Origin: Flavobacteriaceae bacterium UBA3611
GTDB lineage: Bacteria; Bacteroidota; Bacteroidia; Flavobacteriales; Flavobacteriaceae
Length of the DNA stretch: 64,000 nt
NCBI GenBank assembly: GCA_002375495.1
Contig: DFLU01000009.1
Location: 94,579 to 158,578 of the forward strand
Reading direction: 5' to 3'
In this document: one piece after another, positions 7,816 through 16,739 of the stretch
How the letters are laid out: every line of letters begins with the position of its first letter
Position numbering within the stretch: the stretch's first letter is position 1
Notes under the pieces: generated by a model
The model's input: only the letters and a program-made list of their open reading frames with translations
What the model was told of the DNA's origin: nothing
Database searches by the model: none
Program-made: the position numbers and the translations under genes

Positions 7816-9813
7816 TTACACCTTTTCGAGCTGTCCTTGCAGCGTCTTTATCTTATCACGCAATTTGGCAGCCATCATAAAATCCAAATCTTTTGCAGCC
7901 TTTTCCATTTCTTTGCGGGTATCGCGGATTTTCTTTTCGATCTGCGGTTTGGTCAAGTATTCGTTCTCTGGTTCTGCTGCGAGACTTTCAGCGGTGTCAA
8001 ACGTAAAGCGCTCTGTCTTTTTCTTTGTCAGCGCATTTTCGAAACTTTTCTTGATCGCTTGTGGTGTGATGTTGTTTTCGGTGTTATACGCAATCTGTTT
8101 TTCCCTTCTGTAATTAGTTCCATCGATAGTAGCCTGCATACTTTTTGTAATCTTATCGGCATACATAATTGCCTTTCCGTTAATATGTCGAGCTGCACGC
8201 CCCACGGTTTGGGTAAGCGACCGGTTGCTGCGCAAAAACCCTTCTTTATCGGCATCCAAAATAGCTACCAATGACACTTCCGGAAGATCGAGTCCTTCAC
8301 GAAGTAAGTTTACCCCAACCAACACATCAAAGATTCCGAGGCGCAAATCTTGCATGATTTCTACCCGTTCTAGCGTGTCTACATCACTGTGTATATATCT
8401 ACAACGAATGCCCACTCTCGATAGGTATTTTGTTAGTTCTTCCGCCATACGCTTAGTCAACGTCGTCACTAACACCCGTTCATCCTTTTCAACCCGTTGC
8501 TGTATTTCTTCTAATAGGTCATCGATTTGGTTCAGGCTGGGTCGGATTTCAATGGGAGGATCTAGAAGTCCGGTGGGTCTAATAATCTGTTCAATGTACA
8601 CCCCGTCTGTTTTTTCCAATTCGTAGTCGGCTGGGGTTGCACTCACGTAAATTACTTGATTTTGCAGGGCTTCAAATTCTTCAAATTTCAAAGGTCGGTT
8701 ATCCATTGCTGCCGGTAATCTAAAACCGTATTCTACCAAATTTTCTTTTCGTGATCGGTCACCTCCATACATGGCACCTACTTGTGGTATGGATACGTGG
8801 CTTTCATCAACCAGCATCAGGTAATCGTCTGGGAAATAATCTAACAAGCAGAAGGGTCGTGTTCCTGGAAGGCGTCTGTCCAAATAGCGTGAGTAGTTCT
8901 CAATTCCGCTACAATAGCCTAATTCGCGAATCATTTCTAAGTCGAAATTAGTGCGTTCATCCAATCGTTTTGCTTCAAGGTGTTTGCCAATTTCTTTAAA
9001 ATAATCTACTTGTTTTACCAAATCATCTTGAATGCTTCTAATTGCACCCTGTAGCACATCTGGTGAAGTCACGAACATATTTGCCGGATAGATATTCAGA
9101 CGGTCGTATTTTTCGATGATTTCGTTGGTCTGCGGATTGAATGCTTCGATGTCTTCAATCTCGTCACCAAAAAAGTGAATTCTGAAAGCGTCGTTCCCGT
9201 GACCAGGAAATACATCTACCGTGTCTCCCTTAATTCGAAATCGGCCGTTGTGAAATTCTGCTTCGGTTCTAGAAAACAAGCTCTGTACCAATTGGTGCAA
9301 CAATTTGGTGCGCGACAATACTTGTCCTTTGAGTAGGGTGATGACGTTTTTCTGAAATTCAATAGGGTTTCCAATTCCGTAGAGACATGAAACCGAAGCC
9401 ACCACCAACACATCCCGTCTCCCTGAAAGTAGGGAAGAGGTAGTACTCAAACGCAGTTTTTCAATATCCTCGTTGATAGAAAGATCTTTTTCAATGTACG
9501 TTCCACTACTTGGGATAAAAGCTTCTGGTTGGTAGTAATCGTAGTACGAAACAAAATATTCCACCGCATTTTTTGGAAAAAATTGCTTGAACTCGCTATA
9601 CAACTGTGCCGCTAAGGTTTTGTTGTGCGCTAGCACCAAAGTAGGCTTTTGTACAGATTCAACTACGTTGGCTGCAGTAAAGGTTTTACCACTTCCGGTC
9701 ACCCCAAGTAAGGTCTGATATTTTTCACCATTATTGATACCTTCCACAAGCGATTTGATGGCCTGCGGTTGATCTCCTGTTGGCTTAAAACTAGATACGA
9801 TTTCAAATTTCAT
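7816..9813 (-). CDS. uvrB: UvrABC excinuclease subunit B
   Basis: DNA damage-recognition helicase-like subunit of nucleotide excision repair: loaded by UvrA, it verifies the lesion and recruits UvrC for incision. Its 665 residues match the family. Seen: Walker A GVTGSGKT at 37-44, the beta-hairpin region rich in aromatics (YYDYYQPEAFIP), the DEAD-like box VDESHVS near 334, helicase motif VGRAARH, and a C-terminal UVR domain (about 627-662) that binds UvrC. It begins with the typical MKFEIVSSFKPTGDQPQAI. uvrA and uvrC are not in the window. Confidence 0.98.
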   Translation of the reverse strand: MKFEIVSSFKPTGDQPQAIKSLVEGINNGEKYQTLLGVTGSGKTFTAANVVESVQKPTLVLAHNKTLAAQLYSEFKQFFPKNAVEYFVSYYDYYQPEAFIPSSGTYIEKDLSINEDIEKLRLSTTSSLLSGRRDVLVVASVSCLYGIGNPIEFQKNVITLLKGQVLSRTKLLHQLVQSLFSRTEAEFHNGRFRIKGDTVDVFPGHGNDAFRIHFFGDEIEDIEAFNPQTNEIIEKYDRLNIYPANMFVTSPDVLQGAIRSIQDDLVKQVDYFKEIGKHLEAKRLDERTNFDLEMIRELGYCSGIENYSRYLDRRLPGTRPFCLLDYFPDDYLMLVDESHVSIPQVGAMYGGDRSRKENLVEYGFRLPAAMDNRPLKFEEFEALQNQVIYVSATPADYELEKTDGVYIEQIIRPTGLLDPPIEIRPSLNQIDDLLEEIQQRVEKDERVLVTTLTKRMAEELTKYLSRVGIRCRYIHSDVDTLERVEIMQDLRLGIFDVLVGVNLLREGLDLPEVSLVAILDADKEGFLRSNRSLTQTVGRAARHINGKAIMYADKITKSMQATIDGTNYRREKQIAYNTENNITPQAIKKSFENALTKKKTERFTFDTAESLAAEPENEYLTKPQIEKKIRDTRKEMEKAAKDLDFMMAAKLRDKIKTLQGQLEKV

Positions 9814-9943
9814 AGGACAGCAAAAATACGGAAATGATAAGGTAAATAATAGGAAATGTTTTGGTTAAACAAAAGGAATTAAGATTCTGCTAAGTTGTTG
9901 TAGTGCCAGTAGAATTCAGCCGAAAAAGTTGTGTTTAGCTTAT

Positions 9944-10555
9944 TTACTCTACTGCAAAAAGTAAAATCTGTTCCAATTCAACCAACTCTTGCTGGTTCGG
10001 AAAATCTTTTAGTGGTTTTTCTAATGCCGTACTTGCTACATTGCACTTTTCTTTTACATTTCGGCATCTGTAAACTGCAGCATAAGCATACCTGTAGGTT
10101 GCGTGGTAATCGTTTGGAAATAGTTCGATGGCTTTGTTGTATTGAAACATCGCATTATGCCATTGCCCCTTTTTGATATAGCTATCTCCATCTTCAATAT
10201 AGAAACGGTATTTTTCCATTTTTCTATCTTTTTCTAATACTTCAATCATCGCAGCCTTTTCCGTTTCATTTTTAAAAAAACCAATTGAAAAGTATAGAAT
10301 GGGTATAAAAATTACCATAAAGAAAAGTAAGAACTTCAGGTTATTTCGTCTTCTCCGTTTTATTATTTTATGTCTAATTTCAGCTAGTTCTTCAGTAGTA
10401 GCAGTTTTAAGATCGATGATACCGGCAGCTTTGTGAAATTCACGTTTCCTATTTAGAAAAGAACGTTCCTTTCTGAAATAGGTCTTTTTTCTTAGCATTT
10501 GTCTATTTATTTTTAGACTATTGCTCATCCCTTGGATACTGCCACCTCCTCCCAT
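9944..10555 (-). CDS. TPR-containing single-pass membrane protein, unknown function
   Basis: A 203-residue protein. An unusual Gly-rich start (MGGGGSIQGM) is followed by a very basic stretch rich in RKK/RKR (20-72), one strong transmembrane helix at about 73-95, and then a TPR-like pair (about 114-160, YIKKGQWHNAMFQYNKAIELFP) that should face the periplasm if the basic part is cytoplasmic. Three Cys in the last third could be disulfide-bonded. It lies 16 bases downstream of the T9SS-secreted protein gene on the same strand, so co-transcription is likely. This suggests, without proving, a role in handling or presenting that surface protein. An alternative start is the Met at residue 10. Confidence 0.7.
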   Translation of the reverse strand: MGGGGSIQGMSNSLKINRQMLRKKTYFRKERSFLNRKREFHKAAGIIDLKTATTEELAEIRHKIIKRRRRNNLKFLLFFMVIFIPILYFSIGFFKNETEKAAMIEVLEKDRKMEKYRFYIEDGDSYIKKGQWHNAMFQYNKAIELFPNDYHATYRYAYAAVYRCRNVKEKCNVASTALEKPLKDFPNQQELVELEQILLFAVE

Positions 10556-10571
10556 TACTTATCCAGATTTA

Positions 10572-13010
10572 TCAATAATTCACATATACATATCCCAAAA
10601 AGGCATCGGTAAATTCGGGGTCATTTAGGTGAAGCACGTAGTAATATGTACCTACCGGAACCAATTTGTTCTGTGCCAACAACCCTGTGTTCGGAATGCC
10701 ATCCCAAAAGCCATCTTCGTTTTTGCCTTCGTAGATAAGGTTTCCTTGGCGGCTATAAATCAGCAATGTAAAATCATCAAACACATTAACAAGGCCAGTT
10801 ATTTCAAATTCGTCGTTAATACCGTCGCCGCTGGGTGAAAATCCTTGCGGAATGGTAGGTGCGCAATTTTCCGTAGTTAACAAAAAGGAAGCAGTGGTAA
10901 AGCAGATAACGTTCTCCAGGCGAACATAAATACGTTGGGGGTCTGCACCATTGGTATATTGTTCAGGATCTGCAATCGGGTTGGTATTGGCAATGGCATC
11001 TTCTTCGTTGGTGAAATAGGTAATGGTATCGTTCGGGTCTGTAGAAATCAGCTCATTTTGCTCGGTGAGGTCAAAGGTCGCCGTATCAAACCCTTCGTCA
11101 CATTCCAATAAATCGGGTAGCGGTGCGATTGGGGGGATGCTTCCAAATACAACCACCATTTCAAATTCATTATTGGTGTCGTCTAATTCAAATACTTGTC
11201 CAATGCCCATTCCGTTATCATCAACCACCAACAACAATGTAAACGTATTGGGAACCGTGTCTGACAAGGTAAGTTCTAACACGCCAGGTTCGCTTCCTCC
11301 TTCAGGAATCACATTTTCGGTAGTTGCCTGGGCTACTAATTGACCATCAATGTAAAACGCAATAGGCGTGGCAGCAGGTAATGGTGCGGTGCCAAGGGTG
11401 TTGAAAACCGTATATGCAATTGTTAAGTTCCTTTGTCTACAAGCATTGAGGTCGTTTGTTATGGTGATCGTAGCGTCCGGCAGTGGGCAAACAAGTACTT
11501 CTATATTGAAACTTCCTACCGAAAAACAGTCTGCATTGGCCGCTCGTACCCAAATAGTCTGCGGATTTTCACTATTGATATATGTTTCTGGTGAATCGAT
11601 AGGGTTTTCGTCATTTTCAGCATCTGCTTCGGAAATGTGAAACGTAATGGTATCTGCGTCGGTCACTGAAGCCGTAGCATCAAACAAATTGAAGGTTTCG
11701 GTACCCACTACATCACACTGCTCTAAATCTTGCAAGTTTGAAACATCTGGAAAGACCAGTAAACTGAAATCAACTATAAAGTCATTGTTAGTTTCGTCAA
11801 GCTCATTTACGATACCTACACCGCCACCCGAATCGTCTACCGTAGCACGTAATTGGAAATCGGCTGGAATCGCTTCTGGGATACTCAAATCGATAGTGCC
11901 GCTTTCAGAACCGCCAATGGGTAATTCTGTCAGTGTTTCCGATTGTCCCACCAGCGAGTTGTTTGCATAAAAAGAAATAGGTGTATTGGCAGGTAAAGCT
12001 CCTGTGCTGTTTACATTAAAAACGGTATAGTCTACTGTAATGTCTCGGTCACCGCAGGTATCTGCACCCGTTACATCATCAATAACGATGGTGGCATCGG
12101 GCAATTCTACATTTAAAACGGTGATGATGTTATTTATAAGTACCAAATCTTGACCAGAAGTAACCTGAATCAACGCTTGGGTGTCGCCGGGTTGGATGTT
12201 ATTTTCAATATTGTAGAAATCCAAATCCATGTTGAATAATTGGTCAGATCCTGTAAACGAGTTGGTACCGTTAAATTGGTTGTTGGGCGGATTCAGCGGG
12301 TCGTTGCTAAGAATATTTCCGTTGATAGAAAGTGTTTCGTTCACCGCAATGTTTCGGTCGCCTTCCCATGCTAAAAAACCAATTTTTGCGCCTTCATTAT
12401 CGAGAACATTCAAGTTTTCTAACAAAATGTTTATTTCCGATTGAGCGCCAGAAACACCATCCAAGCCGTCAAATAAAATAATTTGGTTCAAAGGAAGCGA
12501 AGCATCTTCATAAATCACGTACATGGCCCAGCCACCAAAGTTGGTAGAATTCCCTTGGTTGATTTGGCAAAAGGGTTGTATGTCTTTAAGTAGATCGAGT
12601 TCAGAAAGGGTGTATTCGCCAGTTCCGTTTGCATTTACAATATTGGTGACATCGGCATAGGCAGCAAAATAATTAAATTTCGTTCCACTATTTGCTACAA
12701 ACGAATAAGAGAAATCTCGAGTTGCAGATACTGGAGTTCCATTAAGTTCAACATCAAAATCACCATTTCCAGAACCAGCCCAGTACAGTGCCGCGGCTAC
12801 AACAGTCTGTCCGGGGTCTAACGTTAAATCTGCACTGCTTTCGGTAAGGATGGTACATTCTGTAGCATTACCATTCTCTTCTAGATTTAGTGTATTTCCT
12901 AAGCCAACATAATCGAACTGGCCATTGTACTGAATAAATTGCCCTATTTCTTGAGCAGAAATGATGGTTGTACAAAATAATAGGAAAACGAGCAGGTACT
13001 GTTTGCGCAT
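10572..13010 (-). CDS. Type IX secretion cargo: CARDB-repeat surface protein with type B (gliding-associated) C-terminal domain
   Basis: The start is placed at MRKQYLLVFLLF, 10 residues inside the longest open frame, because it begins a clean signal peptide ending ISAQ-E; the protein is then 812 residues. An N-terminal beta-rich domain (about 30-300) is followed by two tandem modules of about 207 residues (304-510 and 511-717). Each module is a CARDB-like immunoglobulin-type domain beginning PDATI and a second domain with an LxxLxxC-D, FxLF/T pattern and one late Cys. Residues 718-812 (FSPSGDGINDEFEITG, then GxxYYYVL and GYVYV at the end) form a type B T9SS sorting domain, so the protein is predicted to be exported across the outer membrane and retained or released at the surface. 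Unlike many type B cargo genes, no PorP/SprF-like partner is adjacent. Confidence 0.88.
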   Translation of the reverse strand: MRKQYLLVFLLFCTTIISAQEIGQFIQYNGQFDYVGLGNTLNLEENGNATECTILTESSADLTLDPGQTVVAAALYWAGSGNGDFDVELNGTPVSATRDFSYSFVANSGTKFNYFAAYADVTNIVNANGTGEYTLSELDLLKDIQPFCQINQGNSTNFGGWAMYVIYEDASLPLNQIILFDGLDGVSGAQSEINILLENLNVLDNEGAKIGFLAWEGDRNIAVNETLSINGNILSNDPLNPPNNQFNGTNSFTGSDQLFNMDLDFYNIENNIQPGDTQALIQVTSGQDLVLINNIITVLNVELPDATIVIDDVTGADTCGDRDITVDYTVFNVNSTGALPANTPISFYANNSLVGQSETLTELPIGGSESGTIDLSIPEAIPADFQLRATVDDSGGGVGIVNELDETNNDFIVDFSLLVFPDVSNLQDLEQCDVVGTETFNLFDATASVTDADTITFHISEADAENDENPIDSPETYINSENPQTIWVRAANADCFSVGSFNIEVLVCPLPDATITITNDLNACRQRNLTIAYTVFNTLGTAPLPAATPIAFYIDGQLVAQATTENVIPEGGSEPGVLELTLSDTVPNTFTLLLVVDDNGMGIGQVFELDDTNNEFEMVVVFGSIPPIAPLPDLLECDEGFDTATFDLTEQNELISTDPNDTITYFTNEEDAIANTNPIADPEQYTNGADPQRIYVRLENVICFTTASFLLTTENCAPTIPQGFSPSGDGINDEFEITGLVNVFDDFTLLIYSRQGNLIYEGKNEDGFWDGIPNTGLLAQNKLVPVGTYYYVLHLNDPEFTDAFLGYVYVNY

Positions 13011-13084
13011 GGTATTGGTTTGGTAGCTAAATATAAACAATATTTAGTACCCAACTCCCCTGAAACCTTACATCTTCCCTTTAT

Positions 13085-13921
13085 TTATAAATCGCGACGT
13101 TTTAGCAGTGCGTAGCTCCAGTATACAAATAAGAAGGTCCAAACTAGCACAATCGCTAATGGAAGCAACCCTACTTCATAGGTTTTGGTAAATGCTTCGC
13201 CTAACTGATTGGCAGCAGATTGCACCGCACCCAACCTAGAGAAAGGCTCTTTAATGAGGTTGCTCATTGCGGTTAACGGAAAAAATTGAGCGACGTTTTC
13301 AGCAATATCAGTTCCTTTAAAAAACTGCCATTTCATAAGGGCGTACAAAATGCTTTCAACAATCCACCAAACCACCAAAAAGCCAATAGCAAAAGCCGAA
13401 CGTTTCACCCAAACTCCCAAGAAGAGGCAGAAGGCGAAGAAGCCCATAAGTTTCACAAAGTAGGCCAACAGGTATTCCATATCGCTAAAAATGATACCCA
13501 GCTCGGTATAATCAGAAAAACTAAGCCCTAGTATCATTGAAACGATAAATACGAATAACGTCGATATCAGAGCGAATCCGATGACCGTAATAAACTTAGA
13601 GAGCACGAATTCGCGCTTGCTCAAACCATCGATCAGGTTTTGCTTTAAGGTGCGGTAGCTATACTCGTTAGAGGTCATTGAAACAATTACGATGGCCAAA
13701 AAGATCTTTAAAATAGCTGCCATATAGGTATTGAAATGCCAGATAAAAGGAAAGTTGAAAATTCCTTGGTCTGCCACGCGAAAGTTCACTTTTCCGATAT
13801 TGAATTCGATGGAAGCAATAAGGGCTATAAACGTGATTAGCACAAAGTAGATAATCGAAATGACCCGTGCCGAGCGGTTATAGCGTAGCTTTTGTATTTC
13901 TATAGATAAGAGTCGTAGCAT
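13085..13921 (-). CDS. ABC-2 type transporter permease
   Basis: A 278-residue polytopic inner-membrane protein with about six hydrophobic spans, starting with a span near residues 20-40 after the short basic N-terminus MLRLLSIEIQKLRYNRSAR. This is the ABC-2/NatB-like permease layout. The region SNEYSYRTLKQNLIDGLSKREFVLSK is the typical cytoplasmic coupling segment after the second span. It lies 6 bases downstream of the ATPase gene on the same strand, so the pair makes an exporter of unknown substrate. Similar two-gene cassettes occur widely in Bacteroidota. Confidence 0.9.
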   Translation of the reverse strand: MLRLLSIEIQKLRYNRSARVISIIYFVLITFIALIASIEFNIGKVNFRVADQGIFNFPFIWHFNTYMAAILKIFLAIVIVSMTSNEYSYRTLKQNLIDGLSKREFVLSKFITVIGFALISTLFVFIVSMILGLSFSDYTELGIIFSDMEYLLAYFVKLMGFFAFCLFLGVWVKRSAFAIGFLVVWWIVESILYALMKWQFFKGTDIAENVAQFFPLTAMSNLIKEPFSRLGAVQSAANQLGEAFTKTYEVGLLPLAIVLVWTFLFVYWSYALLKRRDL

Positions 13922-13927
13922 GGTTGG

Positions 13928-14827
13928 TTAGTTGAGGTTTTTGGTGATTTCTAAGAATTGCTCTTCAAGGCTTTCTTTGCGTTTTACTAAGTGCGAGAGG
14001 GCAATTCCTTTGGCGTGCATTTGTTGATTAAAGGTAGAGGCGTCCATCGGTTCGTTCAAATAAGCCGTCAAAATTTCTCCTTCTTTTTTAACGGTTCCGA
14101 AGGCTGGATTGCGCTCTAGTTCTGCTTCCAACATTTCTAAATTGGCACTGCTCACTACAAAGAAACCGTGACTTGCGTTCATTCCTTCAACACTACCACT
14201 GTACAAGCTCACTCCTTTTCTCAAAATTACCACATGCGAGCATACTTTTTCTACTTCATCTAATAAGTGGGAAGCCAGTAGGATGGTGGTTCCATCTGCA
14301 GCAATCTGCTTAATAATTTGCCGTATTTGGTGAATTCCTTGTGGGTCGAGCCCATTAGTGGGTTCATCAAGAATTAAGATTTCGGGATCGTTTAGCAAGG
14401 CAGAAGCAATGGCAAGCCGTTGTTTCATCCCTAACGAAAAGGTACTAAATTTACTATCCCGCCGTTCGTGTAAGCCTACCACTTCTAGTTTTTCATCAAT
14501 TTTGTTGACGTCTACACCTTTTATTTTGCATACCAGCGCTAAATTCTGTGCAGCGGTCATGTACGGGTAGAAATTCGGGCGCTCGATAATGGCGCCAACC
14601 TTTTTTAAGGCTTGATGTGTAGATTCGGTTCCACCAAACCAGCTGTAGTTGCCAGCGGTTTTGTTTACCACGTTCAGAACGATGCCGAGGGTGGTCGATT
14701 TACCACTTCCGTTAGGACCTAAGATGCCGTAAACATTTCCTTTTTCAATAGAAAAAGACAAATCATTTACAGCGGTAATGGGGCCAAATTTCTTGGTGAG
14801 ATTGTTAATTGTTAAGATAGTTTCCAA
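13928..14827 (-). CDS. ABC transporter ATP-binding protein
   Basis: A 299-residue ATPase. Walker A GPNGSGKST is at 37-45, the signature TFSLGMKQR at 129-137 (an LGMKQ variant common in ABC-2 exporters), Walker B ILILDE at 150-155, then the D-loop NGLDP and H-loop LLASHLLDE. The C-terminal about 90 residues form the extension seen in NatA/CcmA-like antibiotic or lipid exporters. It is the first gene of a two-gene unit with the permease downstream. The substrate cannot be deduced. Confidence 0.93.
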   Translation of the reverse strand: METILTINNLTKKFGPITAVNDLSFSIEKGNVYGILGPNGSGKSTTLGIVLNVVNKTAGNYSWFGGTESTHQALKKVGAIIERPNFYPYMTAAQNLALVCKIKGVDVNKIDEKLEVVGLHERRDSKFSTFSLGMKQRLAIASALLNDPEILILDEPTNGLDPQGIHQIRQIIKQIAADGTTILLASHLLDEVEKVCSHVVILRKGVSLYSGSVEGMNASHGFFVVSSANLEMLEAELERNPAFGTVKKEGEILTAYLNEPMDASTFNQQMHAKGIALSHLVKRKESLEEQFLEITKNLN

Positions 14828-14900
14828 GCGATGTGATTTTGGAGGTTAGTTACAAATATGACGAACGAGTAGGTGTTTTGTTACAAAGCTAGCCAATCAG

Positions 14901-14952
14901 AAAAAACAAATCCCAAATCCTGATAAGAAGTTTTTCTGTCAGAATTTGGGAT
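14901..14952 (-). terminator. Terminator of the nucleoid-associated protein gene
   Basis: Read on the minus strand, ATCCCAAAT (14952-14944) pairs with ATTTGGGAT (14918-14910), with further imperfect pairing inside the stem. It is followed by a T-rich stretch (bases 14909-14901 as complement). Confidence 0.75.
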
Positions 14953-14975
14953 GTATCTTTTAGAATTTTAGAATC

Positions 14976-16034
14976 TTAGCTCTTCTGTTCTTTGTTGAAA
15001 TAGACAAGGTAATAATACATCTGCTTTTCTTCGTCCCAACCCTTTTCTACGAACTTTTCAGCACTTTCAGGATTAATGAAATCCATTTTAATCTGAATGT
15101 TGGTGTCTAACTGAATGACATTCTTTATTTTTTTACGCGCTGCCGTCACTGCCGTATTTGCAATGGGGAAGGTCGTGATGTCTTCAATCTTGTATTTGGG
15201 CGCCTGCTCTGTTTTGTAATGCTTGAATTCTGGTATCAAATCTGGGTTGTCCAGTACTTCGTTTACAAACAGGCTTTCTTCAAACTGATCATTCTTGGCA
15301 AAGTGGTTTACCGCCCGGTTCATGAACATCACCTCTTGTTGTTTGTCTTCTGCAGGCAACACCACATCTTTAGCGAAATCCTGACAGAATTTTAAGTATT
15401 TCTTGGTGTAAAAATTATCATCTGCGGTAGCTTCAACTCCCAGAAAACTTTCTAGCCAATAGCGGGCATCATAACGATTGCTATCTACCGAAAGGATTTT
15501 ATACCCTTCTTCTTTTTTTACATTGAAAATGATAGCGCCTTTATCTAATTTATTGAGATTTACCCCTTGTTGCAAGATGGCGTCTAGTTGTTGTTCTCCT
15601 TCGGAAAATTGAAGAAAATCTTGTTTCAGCTCCGATTTGAAGATTCCGATGGCTTCAACCTTTTCGTTGTCTAACAACACATTTTCCATATATGCTACAT
15701 ACACTTCCCCACTTTTGATGTGTGGGTGCATTGACTGGTCGAATAGGTATTTTGCAATTTTTTTGCTTTCCTCATGAACATTGTCTGGATTTGAGAAACA
15801 GGCTGTTGCAATGTTGTAGAGCTCGTTGAATTCTACGTCAGCCTCATTGTCGAAATGAAAGTAATTCTCTTCTTTATCTCTAAATGGTTTAAGGAAAAAC
15901 TCTTTCAGTAATGGCGTTAGCTCATCGTCCATTTCGTAGGGGGCGGCCGATAATAAGATGCCTTCGTTTCTGCTCTTATTTCCAACGCGGTGAATGGATA
16001 ATGAGGCAATATGGGTGTTATATAAATTGATCAT
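14976..16034 (-). CDS. 37-kDa nucleoid-associated protein (NdpA/YejK family)
   Basis: A 352-residue member of the NA37/NdpA family, found loosely associated with the nucleoid in E. coli (YejK); biochemical role still vague. Family features seen: the start with INLYNTHIASLSIHRVGNKSRNEG, a central EGYKILSVDSNRYDARYWLESFLGV segment, and a C-terminal DITTFPIANTAVTAARKKIKN-like basic strand. No membrane segment or signal is present, so it is cytoplasmic. It has its own terminator. Some phage-related NdpA homologues exist, but neighbours here give no sign of a mobile element. Confidence 0.85.
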   Translation of the reverse strand: MINLYNTHIASLSIHRVGNKSRNEGILLSAAPYEMDDELTPLLKEFFLKPFRDKEENYFHFDNEADVEFNELYNIATACFSNPDNVHEESKKIAKYLFDQSMHPHIKSGEVYVAYMENVLLDNEKVEAIGIFKSELKQDFLQFSEGEQQLDAILQQGVNLNKLDKGAIIFNVKKEEGYKILSVDSNRYDARYWLESFLGVEATADDNFYTKKYLKFCQDFAKDVVLPAEDKQQEVMFMNRAVNHFAKNDQFEESLFVNEVLDNPDLIPEFKHYKTEQAPKYKIEDITTFPIANTAVTAARKKIKNVIQLDTNIQIKMDFINPESAEKFVEKGWDEEKQMYYYLVYFNKEQKS

Positions 16035-16080
16035 GTAAGCGCTATGGGTTTAGGTTGAAAAGGTGTAAACGGAAACGGGC

Positions 16081-16599
16081 TTAATTCCAGTTTTCGTCAA
16101 AATCTAGGTTGTCGTAATCTTCGGCATCAAGGTCGTATTCTTCATCGTCAAAATCGTCTTCGCCGTCAATTTTCTCTGCTATAAATTCTTTTTCAGGAGC
16201 TTCTTCAGGTATTTGGCCATGTGAATACATGAGGTTAGGGTATTGCATGCCCGGTTCGGGTTCGGTAATTTCAGCCAATTCTACCATAAACGTCCACATG
16301 CTCAAGAAATCATACACATACAAAAGTCTTGGCTGGTCTTCCCAAACGGTGTCTTCCAAAATCGTGTCTCCCATGGTTCGCACAGTGTCACCACCTTCAC
16401 TCATATCGAAAAGGGCGATTTCCTCACCTTGTTCCCAAAGTTCGTTGCTCACGTAAAACGATGCCATTTCCTGACCTGCAAAACCGAAGGCTTGCGTAAT
16501 TGCATTATGGAAATCTTCCATGGTGCTGCTAGCGTCAATTTCAATATCTCGAAATACGTCTTCGTGGGTATCTAAAATGGCTCTAAATCTATAAATCAT
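16081..16599 (-). CDS. PRiA4-ORF3-like protein (IS1096 'TnpR-passenger' family)
   Basis: The start is set at MIYRFRAIL, 22 residues inside the longest frame, because the family begins there; this gives 172 residues. The N-terminal about 110 residues have the plasmid pRiA4b ORF-3-like fold (YRFRAILDTHEDVFRDIEIDASSTMEDFH, then LLYVYDFLSMWTFMVEL). The C-terminal tail is extremely acidic (about 25 Asp/Glu in the last 45 residues). The database name of this family comes from mobile elements, but versions like this are widespread chromosomal genes of unknown function and no transposon ends are visible. The acidic tail could act as a DNA mimic or chaperone-like tail; that is inference. Confidence 0.75.
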   Translation of the reverse strand: MIYRFRAILDTHEDVFRDIEIDASSTMEDFHNAITQAFGFAGQEMASFYVSNELWEQGEEIALFDMSEGGDTVRTMGDTILEDTVWEDQPRLLYVYDFLSMWTFMVELAEITEPEPGMQYPNLMYSHGQIPEEAPEKEFIAEKIDGEDDFDDEEYDLDAEDYDNLDFDENWN

Positions 16600-16739
16600 C
16601 CTGCTAAATTTAAGAGGGCAAAGATACGATTTTACGAGCGAAGTAGAAATACCAAAAACATGCAATTTGTCATTTTACAGTCGTCCAGTCCAACTAGCAG
16701 AAATGAATGGCAAAAGCTGTTTTATGAGCGATAGAAAGC

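Noticed and set aside
8225..8626. Open frame of 133 residues on the plus strand opposite uvrB
   Set aside because: It lies wholly antisense to the strongly conserved uvrB coding sequence, is rich in Ser/Arg and has no recognisable domain; a shadow frame.
16081..16599. Mobile element carrying a 'TnpR passenger' gene
   Set aside because: No transposase, inverted repeats or target duplication nearby; the neighbours are ordinary chromosomal genes.
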